Below are positions 51,721-59,296 of a stretch of DNA of 64,000 nucleotides, piece by piece. The notes beneath the pieces were generated by a model, which was not told the origin of the DNA, did no database searches, and saw nothing but the letters and a program-made list of their open reading frames with translations. Source of the DNA: Streptomyces fradiae (GTDB lineage: Bacteria > Actinomycetota > Actinomycetes > Streptomycetales > Streptomycetaceae); assembly GCF_041270065.1 (NCBI RefSeq), contig NZ_CP065958.1, positions 6,386,001 to 6,450,000 on the forward strand. Reading direction: 5' to 3'. Each line of letters begins with the position of its first letter. Positions within the stretch are counted from its first letter, which is position 1. A program made the position numbers and the translations under genes.

Positions 51721-52890
51721 ATGCCCGAGAGCACCGCATCCGAGTCCGAATCCGCGTCCGACGGCGGCACCGCCCCCGCCCCCTTCACCGCCGACGACTA
51801 CCGGGCCCGGATGGCCCGGGCCGCCGAGTCCGCCGCCGCGGCGGGGCTCGCCGGGGTGCTGGTCGCGCCCGGGCCCGATCTGGTCTATCTGACCGGGTAC
51901 CAGCCCACCGCGATCACCGAGCGGCTCACCGTGCTCGTCATCGCCCCCGGCCAGGACCCGGTGCTCGTCGTGCCGACCCTGGAGGCGCCGGACGCCGAGA
52001 AGGCCGCGGGTGCCGCCGCGCTGTCCCTGCGGGACTGGACCGACGGGAAGGACCCGTACGCCGTCACCGCGCCCCTCCTCGACGTCTCGGGCCGCTTCGG
52101 CGTCAGCGACAACGCCTGGGCCATGCACCTGCTCGGCCTCCAGCAGGCCCTGCCCGGCACCTCGTACGTCTCCCTCACCGAGGCCCTGCCGATGCTCCGC
52201 GCCGTCAAGGACGCCCACGAACTGGCCCGGGTCGAGGCCGCCGGGGCCGCCGCCGACCGGGCGTACGGCGAGATCCTCAAGGTGCGCTTCGCGGGCCGCA
52301 AGGAGACCGACGTCGCCGCCGACCTCGCCGCGCTCCTCATGCGCTTCGGGCACTCCCAGGTCGACTTCACCGTCGTCGGCTCCGGCCCCAACGGCGCCAA
52401 CCCCCACCACGAGGCCGGCGACCGCACCATCGAGCCCGGCGACATGGTCGTCCTCGACTTCGGCGGCCTCAAGCACGGCTACGGCTCCGACACCACCCGC
52501 ACCGTCCACGTCGGCGCCCCCACCGACGAGGAACGCCGCGTCCACGACCTCGTCCGCGAGGCCCAGCAGGCCGGCTTCGAGGCCGTACGGACCGGAGCGG
52601 CCTGCCAGGACGTGGACCGCGCCGCCCGCAAGGTCATCACCGACGCCGGCTACGGCGAGTACTTCATCCACCGCACCGGCCACGGCATCGGCGTCACCAC
52701 CCACGAACCCCCCTACATGATCGAGGGCGAGGCACGCCCCATCGTCCCCGGCATGTGCTTCTCCATCGAACCCGGCGTCTACCTCCCCGGCCGCTTCGGC
52801 GTCCGCATCGAGGACATCGTCACCCTCACGGACGCCGGCACGGGCCGCCGCTTCAACAACACCCCGCACGAGATGGCCATCGTGGAGTGA
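51721..52890 (+). CDS. M24-family Xaa-Pro aminopeptidase-like protein
   Basis: 389 residues. The N-terminal creatinase-type domain (about 25-165) is followed by a pita-bread domain with the five metal ligands in order: VVLDFGGLKHG (Asp), YGSDTTRTV (Asp), HRTGHGIGV (His), SIEPGVYL (Glu) and RIEDIVTL (Glu). A Ser/Glu-rich leader is non-conserved. It is likely to cleave X-Pro peptides or a related imido bond in the cytosol. Confidence 0.92.
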   Translation: MPESTASESESASDGGTAPAPFTADDYRARMARAAESAAAAGLAGVLVAPGPDLVYLTGYQPTAITERLTVLVIAPGQDPVLVVPTLEAPDAEKAAGAAALSLRDWTDGKDPYAVTAPLLDVSGRFGVSDNAWAMHLLGLQQALPGTSYVSLTEALPMLRAVKDAHELARVEAAGAAADRAYGEILKVRFAGRKETDVAADLAALLMRFGHSQVDFTVVGSGPNGANPHHEAGDRTIEPGDMVVLDFGGLKHGYGSDTTRTVHVGAPTDEERRVHDLVREAQQAGFEAVRTGAACQDVDRAARKVITDAGYGEYFIHRTGHGIGVTTHEPPYMIEGEARPIVPGMCFSIEPGVYLPGRFGVRIEDIVTLTDAGTGRRFNNTPHEMAIVE

Positions 52891-52917
52891 CACCAGCCTG
52901 AGGCTTTCGGTCGGGCC

Positions 52918-53118
52918 TCACTTGCCGAACTGCGGGTAGGGGCATGGTTCCAGGGGGTCCTCCGGCCGATCAGCCCAGTGCCACCAAAGGTGCCGGTCGG
53001 GGCACCGCCACACCATGCGGCAGGTACGCCGCTGATCCTCCTCTCGCAGGAAGAGGGCAAACGCGCTCGAAGCCATCGGCTTGTCGCACTCGGGGCAGAG
53101 GGGCGGTCCACTGGTCAT
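52918..53118 (-). CDS. Small zinc-ribbon-like protein
   Basis: 66 residues from the ATG at 53118 (MTSGPPLCPEC); an ATG three codons upstream is in frame. Cys at CPEC and CR...C with a His (TCRMVWRCPDRHLWWHW) predict a metal site, and a further Cys lies in EPCPYPQFG. It contains four Trp residues. No function known. It is convergent with the M24 peptidase gene. 53119-53295 shows nothing convincing. Confidence 0.6.
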   Translation of the reverse strand: MTSGPPLCPECDKPMASSAFALFLREEDQRRTCRMVWRCPDRHLWWHWADRPEDPLEPCPYPQFGK

Positions 53119-53295
53119 GCCGCGCAACCTACCCCGGCGTTGTCAGTGGGTAGGGGGCCGCGCCGCGTTCGGGACCGGGCTGCTGGCGGCCTGTCCCGCC
53201 CGACCGAACCGCCCCGGGCGTGATCGGCGGGAGCTCTCGTGCCGGTGGGGGCGGACGGTTTCGAAGCGTCGGCGTCTGCTGTGGAGGGGCCGTGC

Positions 53296-55050
53296 TCAGC
53301 CGTCCGTCAGGACCACCGCCGACTCCGCCGGCAGTGACAGCAGGCCGTCGCGGCCCGGGGCGTCGGCGGTGGGGTCCCAGGTGGCGAGGACGCGGTCGCG
53401 GCCGTTGGAGCCGAGGGCGATCGAGGCGGGGGACTTGCCGAGGTTGACGGCGACGCGGATGTCGCCGCGGCGGAAGACGAGCCAGCGGGCCTCCTCGTCG
53501 TAGGCGACCTTGACGCCGGCGAGGTCCGGGTCGGTGAGGTCGGGGAGGGTGCGGCGGAGGGCGATGAGTTCGCGGTGCCAGGCGAGGAGGCGTTTGTGGG
53601 GGTCGCGGTCGCGTTCGGCGCGGTCGAGGACCGAGCGGTCGCGGGTGGCCGGTTCCTGGGGGTCGGGGACGTCCTCCTCGGCCCAGCCGTGGGCCGCGAA
53701 CTCACGGCGCCGGCCACGCCGTACGGCCTCGGCGAGCTCCGGGTCGGTGTGGTCGGTGAAGTACATCCATGGGGTCGTCGCCCCCCACTCCTCGCCCATG
53801 AACAGCATCGGCACCGACGGGCCGGTCAGGACGAGGGCCGCCGCGCAGGCGAGCAGCCCGGGGGAGCAGGTGGCCGAGAGGCGGTCGCCGGTGGCGCGGT
53901 TGCCGATCTGGTCGTGGGTCTGGGCGTAGCCGAGGAAGCGGTGCGCGGGGGTGCGCTCGCGGTCCACCGGGCGCCCGTGGTGCCGGCCGCGGAAGGAGGA
54001 CCAGGTGCCGTCGTGGAAGAAGACCCGGGTGAGGGTCTTGGCGAGCGCGGCCATCGGGGCCCGGGCGAAGTCCGCGTAGTAGCCCTGGGACTCGCCGGTG
54101 AGCGCCGTGTGCAGGGCGTGGTGGAAGTCGTCGTTCCACTGCGCGTGGACGCCGAGCCCGCCGACCGTGCGCGGGGTGGTGGTGCGCGGGTCGGCCAGGT
54201 CCGACTCGGCGATCAGGAAGTGCTGCCGGCCCTGCTCCCTGGCCAGTTCGTCGACGGCCGCCGACAGCTCCTCCAGGAAGGTCAGCGCCCGGGTGTCGGC
54301 CAGCGCGTGGACCGCGTCGAGCCGGAGCCCGTCGATCCGGTAGTCCCGCAGCCAGGCGAGCGCGCTGCCCAGGAAGTACGCGCGGACCTCGTCCGAGCCC
54401 GGCGCGTCCAGGTTCACCGCCGCGCCCCACGGCGTGTGGTGGGTGTCGGTGAAGTACGGCCCGAAGGACGGCAGATGGTTGCCGTCCGGGCCCAGGTGGT
54501 TGTGCACCACGTCCAGGATCACGCCGAGCCCGAGGCCGTGCGCCGTGTCCACGAACCGCTTCAGCGCGGCCGGACCGCCGTACGGCTCGTGCACCGCCCA
54601 CGGCGCCACCCCGTCGTACCCCCAGCCGCGCACCCCCGGGAACGGGCACAGCGGCATCAGCTCCACATGGGTGACGCCGAGCCCCGCGAGCTCCCCGAGC
54701 CGGCCGGCCGCCGCGTCGAGGGTGCCCTCGGGGGTGTACGTGCCGATGTGCAGCTCGTACACGACGCCGCTGCGCAGCCGAAGCCTCGGGGTCTCGTGCC
54801 GCCAGGCGTACGTGTCGTGGTCGACGACCGCCGTGAGCCCGTCCGGGCCGTCCGGGAGACGGCGGGAACGCGGGTCGGGGACCACGGGCCCGGCGTCGAG
54901 GGCGTAGCCGTAGCGGTCGCCGTCGGCGGCCGGGAAGACGCCGCTCCACCAGCCGGCCCGCTCGGCGTCCCGCTCCAGCGGATGCCGGACGCCGTTCAGC
55001 TCCAGCGTCACCCGGTCACGGGCGTGCGGCGCCCACACCTCGAACAGCAC
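53296..55050 (-). CDS. treZ: Malto-oligosyltrehalose trehalohydrolase
   Basis: 584 residues from the GTG at 55050, preceded by GAGGGGACC. N-terminal E-set domain (VWAPHARDRVTLELNG), then a GH13 barrel with the four conserved regions: VILDVVHNHLG, GLRLDAVHAL (nucleophile Asp), FLIAESDLADP (acid Glu) and YAQTHDQIGNR. The sequence MPLCPFPGVRGWGYDG is typical of TreZ. It releases trehalose from maltooligosyl-trehalose made by TreY. Upstream, GTCGACTGGTCGAC (55065-55078) may be an operator. Confidence 0.95.
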   Translation of the reverse strand: MLFEVWAPHARDRVTLELNGVRHPLERDAERAGWWSGVFPAADGDRYGYALDAGPVVPDPRSRRLPDGPDGLTAVVDHDTYAWRHETPRLRLRSGVVYELHIGTYTPEGTLDAAAGRLGELAGLGVTHVELMPLCPFPGVRGWGYDGVAPWAVHEPYGGPAALKRFVDTAHGLGLGVILDVVHNHLGPDGNHLPSFGPYFTDTHHTPWGAAVNLDAPGSDEVRAYFLGSALAWLRDYRIDGLRLDAVHALADTRALTFLEELSAAVDELAREQGRQHFLIAESDLADPRTTTPRTVGGLGVHAQWNDDFHHALHTALTGESQGYYADFARAPMAALAKTLTRVFFHDGTWSSFRGRHHGRPVDRERTPAHRFLGYAQTHDQIGNRATGDRLSATCSPGLLACAAALVLTGPSVPMLFMGEEWGATTPWMYFTDHTDPELAEAVRRGRRREFAAHGWAEEDVPDPQEPATRDRSVLDRAERDRDPHKRLLAWHRELIALRRTLPDLTDPDLAGVKVAYDEEARWLVFRRGDIRVAVNLGKSPASIALGSNGRDRVLATWDPTADAPGRDGLLSLPAESAVVLTDG

Positions 55051-55064
55051 GCGAAGGTCCCCTC

Positions 55065-55078
55065 GTCGACTGGTCGAC
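55065..55078 (-). promoter_or_regulatory. Symmetric repeat upstream of treZ
   Basis: Two GTCGAC palindromes separated by TG lie 15 bp upstream of the treZ start. Overall GTCGAC-TG-GTCGAC. It is also found with further TCGA-type words up to 55088, consistent with a repressor site, but no protein can be assigned. Confidence 0.35.
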
Positions 55079-55116
55079 CGTCGAGTGATCAACGGTTACG
55101 GGGACCATCCTGGCAG

Positions 55117-56091
55117 TCAGGAGCCCGCCGCGCCCGGCGCGTCCCACACGAAGTTGATCGAGCGCTCGAAGTTCACGTAACCGGCCCGCGCGAAGGACTT
55201 CGCCATGGGCACGTTCCCGACGTCGGTCGCCGCCCGGATGTTCGGCACGTCCTCGGCGGCGAGCACCCGGGTGCCCTCGGCGAGGATCTCGTCGACGTGG
55301 CCGCGGCCGCGGTGGGCGGGCAGCACGCCGATGTACGCGATGATCGGGTGGTAGTTGTTGCGCGCGGGCACGACGAAGCCGACCGGCTCGCCGGTCTCCG
55401 GCAGCTCGGCGATCCGCCACCAGTCGCGGGGCGTGGTGTAGTGCGCCAGCTCCTCGTCGTAGTGCAGCTCGGCGGCCTCGCGCGGGGAGAGCCCGGTGGC
55501 GAGGTCGGCCTGACCGTGGGCGTCGAGGGTGCCCTCCATGACCGGGGTCATCAGCGCGAGCAGGTCCTCGCGGTCGCGTACGGGGCGGAAGGCGAGCCGC
55601 CCGGCGGGCGCGGGCACGGCGGTCCCGGCCCGCCACTCCAGGCGCAGCCGCTCCACGAGCGGGCGGGCGCCGGACGCCTCAAGGACGCCGAAGAGACGTT
55701 CCAGCTGGGTGCGGGTCCCGGCGACCTCGCGCCAGTCCGCCGGCATGAACCGGCCGTACTCGGGGCGGGGCGCACCCGCCGGGACGACGGCCGCGGTCGC
55801 CGTCTCCAGGAGCCGCAGACCGATGTCCGCGGCGTCCTCGGCGGACAGCTCCGGGTCCAGGTCGAAGAAGTCGAGCGCCTGCGGGGCGTTGCCGGGCCGC
55901 CCGGTCCACCAGCCGATCCGGCCGACGAGCCGGTCGCCGCGCAGCGCCACCCACATCCACTCGGGGAGGCGGCGGCCGGTGGCGAGGTCGTCGGGGAGTT
56001 CGTGGTCGAGGACGTAGTCGAGGCGGTCGAAGAGGTCGAGCTCCTGCGGTCCGGCGAGCGGACGGATGACGAGCGCAGGGTCAAGCTGCAT
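55117..56091 (-). CDS. GNAT-family N-acetyltransferase (two-domain)
   Basis: 324 residues from the ATG at 56091. Two GNAT-like halves: the first (about 8-150; IRPLAGPQELDLFDRLDYVLDHEL) lacks a clear acetyl-CoA loop, while the second has VLPAHRGRGHVDEILAEGTR (pyrophosphate loop, about 258-277) and the FARAGYVNFERS end strand. Streptomyces members of this type are often resistance-linked, but the substrate is unknown. It is 66 bp upstream of treZ on the same strand. Confidence 0.87.
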   Translation of the reverse strand: MQLDPALVIRPLAGPQELDLFDRLDYVLDHELPDDLATGRRLPEWMWVALRGDRLVGRIGWWTGRPGNAPQALDFFDLDPELSAEDAADIGLRLLETATAAVVPAGAPRPEYGRFMPADWREVAGTRTQLERLFGVLEASGARPLVERLRLEWRAGTAVPAPAGRLAFRPVRDREDLLALMTPVMEGTLDAHGQADLATGLSPREAAELHYDEELAHYTTPRDWWRIAELPETGEPVGFVVPARNNYHPIIAYIGVLPAHRGRGHVDEILAEGTRVLAAEDVPNIRAATDVGNVPMAKSFARAGYVNFERSINFVWDAPGAAGS

Positions 56092-56123
56092 ATAGGGGTT
56101 CTCCCAGAATGTGTGAGGTGATC

Positions 56124-56184
56124 CGATCGGCGTGCGACCGGTGTGCGACTGGTGGTGCGGCCGGCGTGCGATCGGCGGCCGACC
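56124..56184. repeat. Degenerate GTGCGAC repeats
   Basis: GTGCGACCGG, GTGCGACTGG, TGCGGCCGG and GTGCGATCGG follow one another upstream of the GNAT gene (about 13-17-bp period). The copies are imperfect. The region lies between divergent genes and could be regulatory or simple slippage. Confidence 0.6.
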
Positions 56185-56286
56185 GTAGCAACGATCGGGC
56201 GCCGCGGCACGTGAGTTATCGCCCCGCCCGCCGGCCGCCGACGGCCCTTCTGGACACCCCGGTGCCTCGCGTCGGACAATCACGAT

Positions 56287-56844
56287 GTGACGACCCCTTA
56301 CGAGCTGCCGGCCGGACCGCCGGACGCCCCTCGGCTGACCGACGCCGAGCGGGAACGCGCGCTCGCGGTGCTCCGCGAGGGTGCGGCACAGGGACGTCTG
56401 TCGCACGACACGTTCCTCTTCCGGATGGAGCGGGCGCTCGTCGCCCGCCGCTCCGACGAACTCGCCCTGCTGACGGCGGACCTGGCCACCGAGTCGACCT
56501 GGACCCGCCGGGTGGTGGGCGCCGTCGGCAAGATGTCCGCGTTCACGGCCCGCCTCGGCCGCGCCTGGCACACCGAGCGCCTCCCGAAGCTCCTGCTGCC
56601 CGTGCCCGGCCCGTATCCGCTGCGCATCGGCCGCGACCCGGTGAACGGACTCCGGCTCAGCCACGAGACGGTCTCCCGGCTCCACGCGGAGCTCTCCTCC
56701 CAGGCCGGCACCTGGATCCTGCGCGACCTCGGCTCGACGAACGGCACGACGGTCAACGGGCGGCGGGTCACCGGCGCGGTGGTGGTGCGGGCGGGGGACG
56801 CGGTGGGGTTCGGGCAGATGTCGTTCCGGCTGTCGCTGAACTGA
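56287..56844 (+). CDS. DUF1707-FHA domain protein
   Basis: 185 residues from a GTG. DUF1707 (about 17-70; LTDAERERALAVLREGAAQG, LSHDTFLFRMERAL) is followed by an FHA domain (about 110-182) with the phosphopeptide-binding signature LRIGRDPVNGLRLSHETVSRLHAEL (parts GRDP, SRLHAEL) and DLGSTNGTTVNG. It is cytosolic and recognises phosphothreonine, probably downstream of a Ser/Thr kinase not in this window. The 139-bp gap to the P450 gene holds no extra gene. Confidence 0.9.
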   Translation: MTTPYELPAGPPDAPRLTDAERERALAVLREGAAQGRLSHDTFLFRMERALVARRSDELALLTADLATESTWTRRVVGAVGKMSAFTARLGRAWHTERLPKLLLPVPGPYPLRIGRDPVNGLRLSHETVSRLHAELSSQAGTWILRDLGSTNGTTVNGRRVTGAVVVRAGDAVGFGQMSFRLSLN

Positions 56845-56983
56845 GCCGCGGCCGGACCGGTTCCGATGGCTGATTCGTGCCGAATTCCACCCGTTCGGCG
56901 GTGTACGTGCTGCGATGTCACTCGATCGGTGGTGTGCTGAGGGGACCGCAACAGGCGGGCCGGCCGACCACCGAGGGGGTCAG

Positions 56984-58009
56984 ATGAGCCACGAGCCGCA
57001 CCGGAGGCAGGGTGGGTGGCGCGAGCACTGGGCCGTGCTGCCCCCGATGGCGCCCGCCGGTTCGCAGGCCGCCGCAGCCGCGGCGGACCGCCCGCGCCGG
57101 GTCGCGCCGAGCCCCCTGGAGCCGGGGTCCGGGCGGGACCCCTACCGGACGTACCGGGTGCTCCGCGAGGAGTTCCCGCTCACCCACGATCCGCTGCTGC
57201 GGGCCTGGGTGCTCAGCCGGTACGCGGACGTGGCCGGGGCGCTCACCGACGCCCGGTTCACGCACGGGCACCGGCCCGGCGACCCGCCGTGCGCTGAGAC
57301 GCACACGGACGTGGACGAGGGCGAACTGCGGGCCGTCGCTGAACGCACCGCGTTCGTGCTCGCCCGCCGGATCGCCGACCGGCCGCGGGCCGATCTGGTG
57401 GCGGACTTCTGCCACTGGCTGCCCGCCGGGACTGTGGCCGCCGCGGTGGGGGTGCCGTACCGGGACATGATGCGCCTCGTGCGCGGCCGGGCCGCGTCCG
57501 CGCTCGCCGGGCAGTGCACCGGGCAGATCGCCGTACGGGAGAAGGCCCTTGCCGGGTTCCTCGCGGACGTGCTCAGCGACGCCGACCGCGTCGAGGCGCT
57601 GCGCGACGCGCCTGCCGGGCTCGTCGCCCGCGCCTGGACCGAGTCGCTGCGGCGCGAGCCGCCGGTGCAGATCATGATGCGCCGCACCCGCGGCGAGATC
57701 ACGGTCAGCGGCGGCACCCTCCCGGCCGGCGCCCCGGTCGCCCTGCTCCTCGGCGCCGCGGGCCGCGACCCCGACCGCTTCCGCGACCCGGACCGCTTCG
57801 ACCTGTTCCGCGACGACCCCGGCCAGCTCACCTACGGCCCCGGGCCGTGCCCCGCCGTCACCCTCGCCGCCCTGGAGGCCGAATACGCCCTCCGCGCCCT
57901 CTTCCAGGCCATGCCCCGGCTCCGCCTCGCCGACGGCTTCCGCCGCCCCGAACGCACCGGAGTCATCACCCGCGCCCCGCGCGCCCTGATCGTCCGCCCC
58001 GGCGGCTAG
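56984..58009 (+). CDS. Cytochrome P450-like protein, shortened
   Basis: 341 residues (usual about 400). The fold ends are recognisable: DPYRTYRVLREEFPL and AWVLSRYADVAGALTDARF at the N terminus, ExxR as ESLRRE (about 222-227), the RDPDRF...FDLFRD segment, and a haem-loop remnant YGPGPCPAV in which the usual F-G-x-G-x-H-x-C-x-G is two residues shorter and lacks the His. The helix I region with the A-G-x-x-T oxygen-activating motif is missing: the sequence passes from helix H to helix K directly. Catalysis as a normal monooxygenase is doubtful. The nitroreductase gene follows. Confidence 0.82.
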   Translation: MSHEPHRRQGGWREHWAVLPPMAPAGSQAAAAAADRPRRVAPSPLEPGSGRDPYRTYRVLREEFPLTHDPLLRAWVLSRYADVAGALTDARFTHGHRPGDPPCAETHTDVDEGELRAVAERTAFVLARRIADRPRADLVADFCHWLPAGTVAAAVGVPYRDMMRLVRGRAASALAGQCTGQIAVREKALAGFLADVLSDADRVEALRDAPAGLVARAWTESLRREPPVQIMMRRTRGEITVSGGTLPAGAPVALLLGAAGRDPDRFRDPDRFDLFRDDPGQLTYGPGPCPAVTLAALEAEYALRALFQAMPRLRLADGFRRPERTGVITRAPRALIVRPGG

Positions 58010-58116
58010 GCCCGCTCGGGGAGGCCCCCACCCAGGCGCCCGCCCCGGGTCTCCACCCAGGCCCCCGCCGGGACCCCGGCGGAATACGCCGCCCCGGCCG
58101 CCGGTTGCAGCCGGAC

Positions 58117-58698
58117 ATGCGACGTGATCAAGCTGGGCCGGAAGCGGGCGTGCGGACCGGCGGGGGCATACACCCGCTTCTGGCGGGGCGGTTCAGTCCC
58201 TCGCGGTTCGATCCGGACGCCGTCGTGGACGACGGCGCGCTCGGGCTGCTCCTGGAGGCCGCGCGGTGGGCGCCGTCCGCGGGGAACTCGCAGCCGTGGG
58301 GGTTCTTCGTGAGCCGGCGCGGGGAGCCGGGGCACGGTCGGGTGGTGCGGCATCTGGCGGCGAGTTCGGCGCGGTGGGCGACGGACGCGGGGCTGCTCGT
58401 CGTCACCTCGGCGCGCCGTTACGTGGACGACACGCCGCTGCTGTACTCGGAGTTCGCGGACTACGACCTCGGTCAGGCCGTCGCCCACATGACGCTGCAG
58501 GCCGAGGCGTTGGGGCTGGCCTCGCACCAGTTCCGGGCCTTCGACCTGGAGGGGCTCACCGAGGAGCTGCGCCCGCTGCCGGGGTGGGAGATCATCTCCA
58601 TGATCGCTCTGGGCAGGGCGGCCGAGGAGCCGCCGGAGGGCCGCGACCGGCGCAGCGTCGCCGACCTCCTCTCCGCGCCCTGGACGCCGGAGGCGTAG
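58117..58698 (+). CDS. Nitroreductase-family protein
   Basis: 193 residues from the ATG at 58117; a GTG at 58150 (VRTGGGIHPLL) is an alternative. FMN-binding pattern: RFSPSRFDPDAVVDDGALGLLLEAARWAPSAGNSQPWGFFV (SPR-like start and APSAGNSQPW), the middle Gly/Asp YDLGQAVAHMTLQAEALGLASHQF, and the end MIALGRAAEE. Likely reduces nitro- or quinone-type compounds with NAD(P)H. 107 bp after the P450-like gene. Confidence 0.88.
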   Translation: MRRDQAGPEAGVRTGGGIHPLLAGRFSPSRFDPDAVVDDGALGLLLEAARWAPSAGNSQPWGFFVSRRGEPGHGRVVRHLAASSARWATDAGLLVVTSARRYVDDTPLLYSEFADYDLGQAVAHMTLQAEALGLASHQFRAFDLEGLTEELRPLPGWEIISMIALGRAAEEPPEGRDRRSVADLLSAPWTPEA

Positions 58699-58730
58699 CC
58701 GTACCCCCACCCGTAGCCGTAGCCGTGGCG

Positions 58731-59177
58731 TCAGGACCCCGCGCCCAGATTCCGTACCTCCGCCGCCCAGTCGACGTGGTCCGGTTCCGTGCCCGGCGGG
58801 ACCGCCTCGAAGGTGGTGGCCAGCCAGGCGCGGAGCTCGCGGCGGTCGACGTCCACCAGGACCGGGGGGCCGATGCCGCCGAGGCGGATCCGGAGCCGGC
58901 CGCCGCGGCCGCCGAGCCGGACCGGCCAGAGCCGGACGTCGCCGACGCCGCACGAGGTGCGGATGCCGGAGCGGAGCAGTTCGCGGGAGAGGGTCCAGTC
59001 GGTCGCCCGGGCGAGATGCGCGAACGACACCCGGACCGCCCAGGGGTCGCCCGGATCGTAGGAGAAGGTGACGTCGATCGGGATCTCCAGATCCGCGTGC
59101 ACCTGCCGTCGGCCGCTCGTCCGCCAGGGTGCCACGAGGGCCGCCGCCCGGTCGTCGGGTCGCCGTGCTTCGGACAT
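58731..59177 (-). CDS. SsgA-like sporulation/cell-division regulator (SALP)
   Basis: 148 residues; GGAGGAG precedes the ATG at 59177. SALP features: LEIPIDVTFSYDPGDPWAVRVSFAHL (YDPxDPxAV, about 30-55), TDWTLSRELLRSGI, GVGDVRLWPVR and VLVDVDRRELRAWLATT near the C terminus. SALPs occur only in sporulating actinobacteria and direct septum or spore-wall events. It is not SsgA or SsgB itself as far as I can judge. Convergent with the nitroreductase. Confidence 0.88.
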   Translation of the reverse strand: MSEARRPDDRAAALVAPWRTSGRRQVHADLEIPIDVTFSYDPGDPWAVRVSFAHLARATDWTLSRELLRSGIRTSCGVGDVRLWPVRLGGRGGRLRIRLGGIGPPVLVDVDRRELRAWLATTFEAVPPGTEPDHVDWAAEVRNLGAGS

Positions 59178-59296
59178 GTCGCTCTCCTCCGCTGCTTCAC
59201 CTGTTCCCGACCTTCGCCTTACCGCTGGCGGCGCGCCCATGCCTCCCGTACGAAATCCGTGTGCGCCGGCCCGCCCCGCCCTGGAACCATGCCGGC

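Noticed and set aside
56984..58698. Biosynthetic gene cluster based on P450-like and nitroreductase genes
   Set aside because: No synthase, precursor peptide, transporter or pathway regulator is nearby.
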